The notes under the pieces are model-generated. The model saw only the letters and a program-made list of their open reading frames with translations, had not been told where the DNA came from and ran no database searches. DNA of 64,000 nucleotides from assembly GCA_947626345.1 (NCBI GenBank), contig CANQSF010000007.1, forward strand, positions 26,199-90,198, written 5' to 3'. Both the position numbers and the translations under genes were made by a program. Shown here piece after piece: positions 1-9,200 of the stretch; the first letter of the stretch is position 1; each line of letters opens with the position of its first letter. The stretch is from an uncultured Oscillospiraceae bacterium. Its GTDB lineage: Bacteria > Bacillota > Clostridia > Oscillospirales > Oscillospiraceae.

Positions 1-756
1 GTCTATGCCCACCGCCCCGGAGATCAGATCCGTCAGCCCCAGGCGCACCATGCGCACGAAGTCCAGCGCGCAGTACCAGGTGTATTTGACCTTCGCCCAC
101 AGGCCCGACTCCGTGTTTTCAAAATAGAGCCCGTAGCGCATGACCTTCTCGCCGGTCTCCTCGTCCGTATACTCCCGCAGGGTCATGGGGTAGTCCTCCA
201 GGACCACCTTCTTCCCGTCCCGGATCAGCTCCAGATCCACCCGGCCGTTCCGGCTCCGGGACATATACAGGCTCACGTCGCTGGCCAGATAGGTCCGCTC
301 GCCGTTGACACGGTAAATGGTGTCCCCTTCCAGGAGGCCGTCAGCGCCCTCATAGGGGCAGCCCTCCATGAACCGGGTCACCGTGGGAGGCGAGAAGGAG
401 TCGATCTGGGTGTAGCACAGCGCCACCAGCACCAGCCCCAGCAGGAAGTTCATAAAGGCCCCCGCCGCCAGGATGATCAGCTTTTTCCAGGCCGCGGCGT
501 TGGAGAAGGCCGCCGGGTCCGGCGAGTCGCCGTCCTCCCCCTCCATGGCGCAGAACCCGCCGATGGGCAGCGCCCGCAGGCTCACCTGGGTGCCGCTGGC
601 CGTCTGCCGCTTCCACAGGGCCGGCCCCATGCCCATGGAGAATTCCAGCACCCGCACCCCGCACAGCCGGGCCGCCACGAAGTGGCCCAGCTCATGCACG
701 CCGATGAGGACGCCGAAGATCAGGATCGCGAGAAGAATATACAAAAATGTTCCCAT
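1..756 (-). CDS. rseP: RseP-like site-2 zinc metalloprotease (3' end beyond window)
   Basis: Intramembrane metalloprotease of the M50 family, which cleaves membrane-bound anti-sigma factors and signal peptide remnants. The frame opens with an ATG at 756 and stays open to the window edge, so 252 residues are seen. Residues 21-25 read HELGH, the zinc-binding HExxH motif, inside the first membrane helix (about residues 4-22). A region reading GADGLLEGDTIYRVNG (around residue 135) fits the start of the PDZ domain. It lies 42 bases downstream of dxr on the same strand, the classic dxr-rseP order, so it is probably the distal part of the pyrH operon. The C-terminal half with the second catalytic motif is not in the window. 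Confidence 0.9.
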   Translation of the reverse strand, partial: MGTFLYILLAILIFGVLIGVHELGHFVAARLCGVRVLEFSMGMGPALWKRQTASGTQVSLRALPIGGFCAMEGEDGDSPDPAAFSNAAAWKKLIILAAGAFMNFLLGLVLVALCYTQIDSFSPPTVTRFMEGCPYEGADGLLEGDTIYRVNGERTYLASDVSLYMSRSRNGRVDLELIRDGKKVVLEDYPMTLREYTDEETGEKVMRYGLYFENTESGLWAKVKYTWYCALDFVRMVRLGLTDLISGAVGID

Positions 757-798
757 ATCATGCCTTTCCTGTGCTCTGCTGGAAACAGTCTATGTAGA

Positions 799-1944
799 TC
801 AGGGGGAAATTATCGTCTGTCCTGCCCAACGCCGCGCCTCGGCATCCGCCGCCAGGATGTCCTCCAGCGTGGGGTCCGCCGCCGCCGGCGTCCGGGCCAC
901 CGCTGCCGCCACACGGTCGTAGATGTCGTTGTAGCCGATCCTCCCCGCCAGAAACAGGGCCACCGCCGCCTCGTTGGCGGCGCTCATCACCGCGGGGGCG
1001 ACGCCGCCCCGGCGGGCACAGTCCATGGCCAGGGCCAGGCAGGGGGTCTTTTCCAGGTCCGGCTCTTCAAAGGTCAGGTCCCTCATCCTCCAAAAGTCCA
1101 GCCGCTCATAGGGCGAGACGGTCCGCTCCGACCAGGTCATGGCGTACTGGATGGGCAGGCCCATGTCCGGCACCGCCAGCTGGGCCAGCACCGTGCCGTC
1201 GACGAGCTCCACCATGGAGTGGATCACGCTCTGGGGGTGGATCACCACCTGGATATCGTCCGGCGTCACGCCGAACAGGTGCATGGCCTCGATGAACTCC
1301 AGGCCCTTGTTCATCATGGTGGCGCTGTCCACGGAGATCTTCGCGCCCATGTTCCAGTTGGGATGGCGCACCGCCTGCTCCGGGGTGACGGCGGCGGTCT
1401 CGGCCCGGGTCCAGCCCCGGAAGGGGCCGCCAGAGCCGGTGAGCAGTATCTTGTGCAATTGCTCCCGCCGGCCCTCCAGGCACTGGAAGATGGCGGAGTG
1501 CTCCGAGTCCACGGGCACGATCTGGGCGCCCTTTTCCGCCGCCGCCTTCATGACGATGGTCCCGGCGCACACCAATGTCTCCTTGTTGGCCAGGCAGATG
1601 CGCTTTCCCGCGGCGATGGCGTCCAGGGTGGGCCGCAGGCCCACGGAGCCGGACACCGCCGTCACCACGGCCTCACAGTCCACGGTGGCGGCCCGGCGCA
1701 GGCCCTCCATCCCCTCGCCGATCTCCACGTCCAGATCCCCCACGGCGATGCGCAGCGCCGCCGCGGCCTTGGGATCATATATCGCCGCGTAGGCGGGCCG
1801 GACGCGGCGGATCTGCTCCTCCAGCAGGCCCACGTCCCTCCGGGCGGCCAGGGCGGTCACCCGGATGCCCAGCCGCTCCGCGGCCGCCAGGCTCTGCCGA
1901 CCGATGGAGCCGGTGGAGCCCAGCACGGAAATAGAATGGATCAT
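799..1944 (-). CDS. dxr: 1-deoxy-D-xylulose 5-phosphate reductoisomerase
   Basis: Converts 1-deoxyxylulose 5-phosphate to 2-C-methylerythritol 4-phosphate with NADPH, the committed step of the MEP isoprenoid pathway in the cytosol. The 381 residues match the family length. The N-terminal LGSTGSIGRQSL (residues 8-19) is the NADPH-binding loop. PVDSEHSAIF, LTGSGGPFRGW and HPNWNMGAKISVDSATMMNKG are the conserved metal and substrate-binding segments. It starts 12 bases after the uppS stop and precedes rseP. In many Firmicutes cdsA lies between uppS and dxr; it is absent here. Confidence 0.97.
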   Translation of the reverse strand: MIHSISVLGSTGSIGRQSLAAAERLGIRVTALAARRDVGLLEEQIRRVRPAYAAIYDPKAAAALRIAVGDLDVEIGEGMEGLRRAATVDCEAVVTAVSGSVGLRPTLDAIAAGKRICLANKETLVCAGTIVMKAAAEKGAQIVPVDSEHSAIFQCLEGRREQLHKILLTGSGGPFRGWTRAETAAVTPEQAVRHPNWNMGAKISVDSATMMNKGLEFIEAMHLFGVTPDDIQVVIHPQSVIHSMVELVDGTVLAQLAVPDMGLPIQYAMTWSERTVSPYERLDFWRMRDLTFEEPDLEKTPCLALAMDCARRGGVAPAVMSAANEAAVALFLAGRIGYNDIYDRVAAAVARTPAAADPTLEDILAADAEARRWAGQTIISP

Positions 1945-1956
1945 GCTCTTTCCTCT

Positions 1957-2819
<863 letters not shown>

Positions 2820-2823
<4 letters not shown>

Positions 2824-3371
2824 ATGGCGAACAGCTCTTTCTCCTTGGCCTCGGTGAGTTTGTCGATGTCCTTGATGTTGTCGTCGGTGAGCTTCTGCAG
2901 CTCCTTCTCCAGATCCTTCTGGTCGTCCTCGGTGATGTCGCCGGCCTTCTGCTGCTTTTTGATCTTGTCCATGGCGTCCCGGCGGATGTTGCGCACGGCC
3001 ACCTTGGCCTCCTCGCCGTACTTGCGCACCTGCTTGGCCAGCTCCTTGCGCCGCTCCTCGGTCAGTTGGGGGAAGGCCAGACGGATGACGCGGCCGTCGT
3101 TCTGGGGATTGATGCCCAGCTCGGAGGCCTGGATGGCCTTCTCGATGCCCTTGAGCACGGAACCATCCCAGGGGGTGATCACCAGGGTGCGGGGGTCGGG
3201 AACGGAGATGGCGGCCACCTGGTTGATGGGCGTGGCGGTGCCGTAATAGTCCACGGTGATGCCGTTGAGCACGGCGGCGTTGGCCCGCCCGGCCCGCACG
3301 GCGTCGAACTGGCCGGACAAGAATTCCTTGGCCTTGGTCATTTTTACCTCAAATTCCTTCAGCTCGCTCAT
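2820..3371 (-). CDS. frr: ribosome recycling factor
   Basis: Splits post-termination ribosomes together with EF-G. The 183 residues match the family (about 185). Typical segments are [23 protein letters not shown] near the N-terminus, [11 protein letters not shown] in the middle, and a long charged helix at the C-terminus. The ATG at 3371 follows a GGAGGAG-type site. It comes after pyrH in the same direction, the conserved pyrH-frr pairing, but the two are separated by 244 bases holding dispersed hairpin repeats. Its stop overlaps the putative uppS start. Confidence 0.97.
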
Positions 3372-3416
3372 GGTGTGCTCCTCCTTTGATTGAAATTATT
3401 AACAAACTCCTCTTAG

Positions 3417-3614
3417 GCCCCCTTGTGTAAAGGGGGCTGGCTCCGGCGGCAGCCGGAGACTGAGGGATTGATTCCTAGAATGGGCTCGTTGGACGCAGCG
3501 CTCAATAGAATCAACCCCACCACCACGCTTCGCGCGGTCCCCCTCCCCTTACACAGGGGAGGCTCGAAAAGGAGCGGCTTTGCCGCGCCCACCTCCCCTT
3601 GCACAGGGGAGGCT
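3417..3614. repeat. dispersed two-hairpin elements, one forward, one inverted, plus a partial copy
   Basis: This fills most of the pyrH-frr gap. A forward unit at about 3417-3470 has a GCCCCCTT...AAGGGGGC stem, then a second stem GGCTCCGGC/GCCGGAG, then a GAGGGATTG tail. An inverted unit of a related subtype follows at about 3513-3567 (read backwards: GCCTCCCC...GGGGAGG, a second stem with a GCGAAGC-type loop, then GGGGTTG). A partial copy of only the first stem ends at 3614 beside the pyrH stop and may act as its terminator. Relatives lie at 18144-18463 and 29460-29578. Confidence 0.85.
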
Positions 3615-3615
3615 T

Positions 3616-4326
3616 TTAGTCCACCCGCGTGCCGATCTTCTCCCCCTTGACCACCCGGATGATGTTCTCCGGCGGGTCCAGGGCGAAGATCATGGTGGGG
3701 ATGGCGTTGTCCCGGAGCATGCAGGCGGCGGTAGAGTCGATGACCTTCAGCCCCTGGGCGAGGATCTGGTCATAGGTGATGGACGCCAGCTTTTTCGCCG
3801 TGGGGTCGGTCTTCGGGTCGGCGGTATAGACCCCGTCGATGTTCTTGGCCATCAGCAGCGCGTCCGCGCCGATCTCAGCGGCCTTCAGCGCCGCGGCGGA
3901 GTCGGTGGAGAAATAGGGGTTGCCGCTGCCCGCGGCGAACAGCACCACCCGGCCCTTTTCCAGATGCTCCATGGCCCGCAGATAAGAGTAGCTCTCCGCG
4001 ATACGGGGCATATCGATCATGGTCATCACCCTGGCGGGCACGCCCTCCTGCCCCAGCACCTCGCACAGGGCCAGGCTGTTCATCACCGTGGCCAGCATGC
4101 CCATCTTATCCGCCTGGGACCGCTCCATTTTGCCGCCGCCGTCCTTGGCGCCACGCCAGTAATTGCCGCCGCCGGTGACCAGGCCGATCTGCACGCCCTC
4201 CGACGCCAGCGCGCCGATGGCCCGGGACACCCGGCGCATCACCTCAAAATCCAGTCCCCGGCCGCTCTCGCCGCCCAGGGCCTCGCCGCTGAGCTTCAGC
4301 AGCACCCGCCGGTATCCGCTGTCCAT
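3616..4326 (-). CDS. pyrH: UMP kinase
   Basis: Phosphorylates UMP to UDP; hexameric, amino-acid-kinase fold, allosterically regulated by GTP and UTP in known members. The open frame extends upstream, but the ATG at 4326 is preceded by GGAGGAG at proper spacing and gives 236 residues, the usual family length, starting just before RRVLLKLSGEALGG. GGGNYWRG and DMPRIAESY are the phosphate and UMP-binding segments. It is the first gene of the minus-strand operon. A TTGAAA-N17-TAAAAT promoter lies upstream at 4412-4440. The usual rpsB-tsf genes are not upstream; spoIIGA is, divergently. Confidence 0.97.
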   Translation of the reverse strand: MDSGYRRVLLKLSGEALGGESGRGLDFEVMRRVSRAIGALASEGVQIGLVTGGGNYWRGAKDGGGKMERSQADKMGMLATVMNSLALCEVLGQEGVPARVMTMIDMPRIAESYSYLRAMEHLEKGRVVLFAAGSGNPYFSTDSAAALKAAEIGADALLMAKNIDGVYTADPKTDPTAKKLASITYDQILAQGLKVIDSTAACMLRDNAIPTMIFALDPPENIIRVVKGEKIGTRVD

Positions 4327-4411
4327 AAACGCTCCTCCTCCACACTGTCCATTGTATCGGGTAATGGTTACATTTTCAACCTCATCCGACGCCGGTCGGA
4401 CGCCACCATAA

Positions 4412-4440
4412 ATTTTATCACAGATGCCATCCGATTTCAA
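4412..4440 (-). promoter_or_regulatory. sigma-A promoter for pyrH operon
   Basis: On the minus strand TTGAAA (4435-4440) and TAAAAT (4412-4417) are separated by exactly 17 bases, about 85 bases upstream of the pyrH start. It is the only good sigma-A match in the 149-base divergent region. Confidence 0.6.
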
Positions 4441-4463
4441 CCGGCTTCGCATCGCCGCCGGGC

Positions 4464-4469
4464 TATCAT
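4464..4469 (+). promoter_or_regulatory. possible -10 element of spoIIGA, placed for a leaderless transcript
   Basis: TATCAT ends six bases before the spoIIGA ATG, so transcription would start at or next to the start codon. There is no clear -35 at 16-18 bases and no ribosome binding site. B. subtilis spoIIG is activated by Spo0A from a promoter with unusual spacing, so a weak -35 is not unexpected. I found no convincing 0A box. Confidence 0.3.
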
Positions 4470-4475
4470 CTGTCC

Positions 4476-5279
4476 ATGGAGACCGTTTATCTGGATGAGC
4501 TGTTCTGCCTGGACCTGATCATGGACTACTTCCTGCTGCTGGCCACCGCCCGGCTGTGCGCCCTGCCATACCGGCGGGGCCGGTATCTGGCGGCGGCGGC
4601 GCTGGGCGCAGCGTGGAGCGCGGCGGGACTGCTGCCTGGGATGGGCTGGCTGCTGACGCCCGCCGCCCGGCTGCTGCCGGCGGGGTTCATGACCCTGGCC
4701 GCCTTCGGCGGACAGCGGCGGCTGGGCCGGTGCTTCGCCGCGTTCCTGGGCGCATCCGCCCTGTTCGGCGGCACGGTATACGCCGCGGGACTGCTCCGGG
4801 GCGGCAGCGGACCCATGCTGCGGCTGGACATGCGGGTGCTCATCCTGGCCTTCGCCGTATGCTACGCCGCGGTGAGCCTGCTCTGCCACGGCGCGGCCCG
4901 GGCCGCCCGGCCCAGGGTGCTCACCGTGACGGTGGAGCGGGCCGGGCGCACGGTGACCCTGCGGGCGCTGGAGGACACGGGCAACTCCCTCGTGGACCCC
5001 ATCACCGGCCGGGCGGCCTTCGTGGCAGAGGCGAAGGCCCTGGCGGGCCTGTTCCCGGCGGCGGAGCGGCGCTGGCTGAAGGAGGAGGCGGCGGAGGCGG
5101 CGCTCCATCTGCCCGGGGCCCGGCTCATCCCCTACGCGGGGGTGGAGGGCCGGAGCGGGCTGCTGCTGGCATTCCTCCCGGACCGGGTGACGGTGGACGG
5201 CCGGGAACGGGACGGTCTGCTGGCCGCCGTATCCCCCGGCGCCATCGGGGCCGGGGAGAGCTATGACGCCATACTGTGA
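4476..5279 (+). CDS. spoIIGA: sporulation sigma-E factor processing peptidase SpoIIGA
   Basis: Membrane-embedded aspartic protease that removes the pro-sequence of sigma-E in the mother cell after asymmetric septation. The N-terminal 115 residues hold about five hydrophobic helices. The cytoplasmic domain carries [17 protein letters not shown] (around residues 165-182); DTGN is the catalytic Asp motif. The 267 residues are slightly shorter than the B. subtilis protein (309). No ribosome binding site precedes the ATG, and a -10-like TATCAT sits just upstream. The next gene is its substrate, sigE, 14 bases downstream. Confidence 0.93.
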   Translation: METVYLDELFCLDLIMDYFLLLATARLCALPYRRGRYLAAAALGAAWSAAGLLPGMGWLLTPAARLLPAGFMTLAAFGGQRRLGRCFAAFLGASALFGGTVYAAGLLRGGSGPMLRLDMRVLILAFAVCYAAVSLLCHGAARAARPRVLTVTVERAGRTVTLRALEDTGNSLVDPITGRAAFVAEAKALAGLFPAAERRWLKEEAAEAALHLPGARLIPYAGVEGRSGLLLAFLPDRVTVDGRERDGLLAAVSPGAIGAGESYDAIL

Positions 5280-5293
5280 AAAGGAGAGTGCCT

Positions 5294-5998
5294 ATGACAA
5301 AGCTGCGACTGCTCCTGATACGCCTGCGGCTGCGCCTGACGCGCCCCGGCAGGATCTACTACATCGGCGGCAGCGACGTGCTGCCCCCGCCCCTGGACCG
5401 GGACGAGGAGGAGGCCGCCGTCGCCGGACTGATGGCCGGGTGCCACGACGCCCGCCAAAAGCTCATCGAGCACAACCTGCGCCTGGTGGTCTACATCGCC
5501 CGCCGGTTCGAGAACACCGGCGTGAACATCGAGGACCTGATCAGCATCGGCACCATCGGCCTGATCAAGGCCATCGGCACCTTCGACCCCGCCAAGCGCA
5601 TCAAGCTGGCCACCTACGCCTCCCGCTGCATCGAGAACGAGATCCTCATGTTCCTGCGCAAGCGCAGCTCCCACCGCTCGGAGGTGTCTATCGACGAACC
5701 GCTGAACACCGACTGGGACGGCAACGAGCTGCTGCTCAGCGACGTGCTGGGCACCGACGGCGAGGAGGTGAGCCGCCCCCTGGAGGACGACGTGGAAAAG
5801 CAGCTGCTCATGGAGGCGGTGGACCGCCTGGACCAGCGGGAGCGGTCCATCATCATGATGCGCTTCGGCCTGGGGGGATGCCGGGAGCTGACCCAAAAGG
5901 AGGTAGCCGACCGCCTGGGCATCAGCCAGAGCTACATCAGCCGTCTGGAAAAGCGCATCATCCACCGGCTGCGCCGGGAGCTGATCCGCCAGCTCTGA
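5294..5998 (+). CDS. sigE: RNA polymerase sporulation sigma factor SigE (pro-sigma-E)
   Basis: Mother-cell sigma factor of early sporulation. The ATG at 5294 follows AAAGGAG and gives 234 residues. The first 20 or so (arginine and leucine rich) match the membrane-associating pro-sequence, and [13 protein letters not shown] matches the region just after the known processing site. Region 2 ([32 protein letters not shown]) and region 4 ([23 protein letters not shown]) are intact. Translation is probably coupled to spoIIGA. In many Bacilli and Clostridia sigG follows; here a terminator follows instead. Confidence 0.96.
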   Translation: MTKLRLLLIRLRLRLTRPGRIYYIGGSDVLPPPLDRDEEEAAVAGLMAGCHDARQKLIEHNLRLVVYIARRFENTGVNIEDLISIGTIGLIKAIGTFDPAKRIKLATYASRCIENEILMFLRKRSSHRSEVSIDEPLNTDWDGNELLLSDVLGTDGEEVSRPLEDDVEKQLLMEAVDRLDQRERSIIMMRFGLGGCRELTQKEVADRLGISQSYISRLEKRIIHRLRRELIRQL

Positions 5999-6011
5999 TA
6001 TGACCAAGATC

Positions 6012-6039
6012 GCCGCCCGGGACAGATGTCCCGGGCGGC
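6012..6039 (+). terminator. terminator after sigE
   Basis: Near-perfect inverted repeat GCCGCCCGGGACA/TGTCCCGGGCGGC with a 2-3 base loop, 13 bases after the sigE stop, followed by a moderately T-rich stretch. It also separates sigE from the convergent surface-protein operon. Confidence 0.75.
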
Positions 6040-6065
6040 TGTGTATTTGCTTATTTGCTGGGGAT

Positions 6066-6236
6066 TCAGGGCTTCTGCTGGGCCTGCTGATCGCTCAGCT
6101 CCTCTTCAAAGTCCTTCAGACGTTTCTTCTGCCGGGAGGCGTGCACCACCAGCACGACCACCATCACGACCAGTACGAGCAGCGCCGCCAGGTCCCACAG
6201 GCAGAAACCAAAGTTCGTGTGAAAATACTGATGCAT
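6066..6236 (-). CDS. 56-residue membrane protein, partner of the giant surface protein
   Basis: Short gene, 12 bases downstream of the giant gene stop, with an AAGGAGG ribosome binding site seven bases before its ATG. The protein begins MHQYFHTNFGFCLWDLAAL, has one hydrophobic helix (about residues 15-33), then a basic turn HASRQKKRLK and an acidic tail ending QQAQQKP. The layout of helix followed by RQKK and an acidic helix resembles the very end of the giant protein (helix, then RRQKKEFEVRSEL), so the two could lie side by side in the membrane. I recognise no family. It may aid anchoring, export or stability of the large protein; this is inference from position and shape. Confidence 0.72.
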   Translation of the reverse strand: MHQYFHTNFGFCLWDLAALLVLVVMVVVLVVHASRQKKRLKDFEEELSDQQAQQKP

Positions 6237-6248
6237 GACTGTTCCTCC

Positions 6249-9200
6249 TTATTCACCCAGCTCGCTGCGGACCTCGAACTCCTTCTTCTGCCGCCGCTTG
6301 GCGTCGTAGGTGTAGTACACCGCCACGGCCAGCGCGCACAGCATGAGCAGGAAGTGCAGGATGCAGCAGTTCTGGATATCGTCCATCAGGCCCAGAGGCG
6401 TGGCGTTATCCTCGATGTTCTCCGTCTCGCTCAGGTCATAGTCCGGGCCCTGATCCACGGGCAGGTCAGCCATCGGCACGGCGTCGTCGCCGATCTCCAC
6501 GGTGGCGGGACCGTCCTCAGCGGGCGCGGGGCCGTCGTCCGGGGTCTCAGGGGCGTCGGGGGTATCCGGGGTATCGGGGGTGTCCGGCGTATCCGGCGTA
6601 TCGGGGATGACCGGATCCACAGGCGCGGGCGGGGTAGGATCGTCCGGGTCTACCGGCGGCTCGGGCACATCCGGGTCATCCGGGTCTACGGGGGGATCAG
6701 GCTGATCCGGGTCCTCCGGGTCTACCGGGGGATCGGGCTCGTCGGGGTCCTCCGGGTCTACCGGGGGCTCTTCGGGCTCGATCTCAGGCGGGATCAATCT
6801 GAAGTTCGCGGTGAAGGTGTAGGTCTGGCCACCCACGGCCTCGAAGCTCTGCTCCAGCGCCGCAACATTGTTCTCGATCTCAATGTCACTGTCGTTGGTC
6901 CAGCCGTTGAACAGGTGCGTGCCGGCGTTCGGCACAGCGGTAGCGGTAGCGGTCACAGTGCCGCTCTCAATGGGCTTGCCGTTCTCGTCCACGAGGTTGA
7001 TGACAGCTTCTCCGATCACATTGACCGAGCCGCCCTCGCCAGCAACGTACTGGATGAACGCCTGGTACTTGTCGGGGGTGCCGTCGCCGGGCTTCTCGGG
7101 GTCATTGCCGCCCTTGGTATCCTCGGCGAAGTGCGCGGTGAAGGTGTAGGTCTCGCCGCCCTTGACGGTGAAGTCCTGGCTCAGGGTCGCCTCATAGGAT
7201 CTCTCGATCTCTTCGCCATCCCAGTAATCGAACGCATAGCCATCGGTCGTCGCAGTAGCGGTGGAGTTCAGCTCAATGTTCTCCATGCCGTCTTCGGGTA
7301 TATCCTTGACGGTCTGGAACTTCTCGCTCACGCTGCCGTTTTCATCGGCCTCGTAATAGATGACCGCTTCGTACTTGTCGGGGGTCTCGTCAGGCTGCTT
7401 GCCGTCATCACCGCCGCCGATCTCGTCCTTATCGAAGTGCGCGGTGAAGGTGTAGGTCTCGCCGCCCTTGGCCTGGAAGCTCTGGGTCAGTTCTGCCTTG
7501 TCAGCGTTACCATCAGTCAGCTGCTCGCCTTCCCAGTAATCGAACGCATAGCCATCATTGGCATTGGCAGTGGCGGAAGCGGTCACATTGCCGCTGGTCG
7601 CATTGCCGGGGATGGTCTCGACCTTAACGACCTCGGTCTCTCCACCGATCGTGCCGCCCTCGTCAGCCACATACTTGATGGTGACCTGGTACTTGTCGGG
7701 GGTGCCATCGCCGTTCTCGCCGCCGATGTTGTCCTTGGCATACTTGACCTTCACCGTCGTGTTCTCGAACGTCTGGCCCTTGATCTCGGCCTCGTCGTCG
7801 AGGACATAGTGGTCGCCGTTAACAGTCAGCTCCGAGGCAGCCGTGTGGTTGTACTCGCCCTTCTCGTTGATAACGGCCGTGTGCTCCTCCAAAGCCGCGT
7901 CAGGAGCATCCTCGTCCACGTACTGGACAGTGACCGTAGCCTCGACCGGCTTGATCGTCAGGTGGCCGTCGTTATCCACCACCACAGTCGCGGTGTAGTT
8001 GCCCTTCTCGTTGCCGGTGACAGTGAAGTCATCAGCGGTCAGGCCCATCGGATAGGTGTTGACATTGGTGCCCTTAGCCTCGTTCACGAAGTGCTCGTTC
8101 AGCTTCACGTCCAGGCCGCCTTCAAGATCACCAACGACCTCGAAGTAAGGCGCATCCGCGCTCTGCTCGCTGCCGTTGTAAGTCTTCTCCTGCTCCGTGC
8201 CCTTCACATGGATCTCCACAGCCTTCTGAGTGATCGTCAGCTTGCCGTCGCTATCCACCACCACAGTCGCGGTGTAGTTGCCCTTCTCGTTGCCGGTGAC
8301 AGTGAAGTCATCAGCGGTCAGGCCCATCGGATAGGTGTTGACATCGGTGCCCTTGGCCTCGTTCACGAAGTGCTCGTTCAGCTCCACGCCCAGGCCGCCT
8401 TCAGGCTCACCAACGACGGTGAAGTAAGGCTCTTCCGCGCTCTGCTCGCTGCCGTTGTAGACCTTAGACTGCTCCGTGCCCTTCACATGGATCTCCACAG
8501 CCTTCGGGGCGATCGTGAACGGATCCGTTGCGCTGACCTCAGGCAGGTCCTTGGTAGCCTTCCACGTGGCTTTGACCGTGTAGCTGCCGGCGTCTGTGGG
8601 CTCGCCAGGCAACTGGTTGCCCTCTTCATCGAAGTAGGTAAACGTCGGATCGCTATAGCCTTCGCTTCCTGCGCCTGTGACAGTGGCCTCGGGCCCGCTA
8701 TGCTCGTCGCCGTAGGTCCAGTCCGCCTGGCTCACGGTGGCGGTGTAAGATTCGGCCTCGGCCTTCTTGATGGTCAGCTTACCGGTGATGGTCACCTCAT
8801 AGTTGGCGGTCACGTCCTTGTCGCCGTTGGTGATTGTCGCTTCGCCCACCACATTCTCGTACTCACCCACAGCCGTGCCGCTGATGGTGGCCTTCAGGCT
8901 CATCTCATCATCGTAGACCAGATTGCCCTCAGTGATATTCTCCCCGGTGATCTCCATGGTGATTTCCTCACCGGTGTAGGTCTTGGTCTCGGTCTTGTTG
9001 ATGGTGATGGCCTTCTTCGCGACGGTGAACACAGCCGTTGCCTCCAGGTCAGGCAGGTTGTCGTCGCCCTTCCACGTGGCCTTGACCGTATAGCTGCCGG
9101 CGTACTTGGGCTCGCCTTCCACCTTCTCGCCATTCGCATCGAGGTAGGTCAGCTCCGGAGCGTCATAGTTCTTGCTTCCTTTGCCTTTGACCTCAGGCAC

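Noticed and set aside
6249..6420. LPxTG sortase signal at the C-terminus of the giant protein
   Set aside because: The segment before the last helix is acidic (LSETENIEDNATPLGLMDD) without LPxTG or a close variant, and the tail after the helix is long and mixed, so a plain membrane anchor is more likely.
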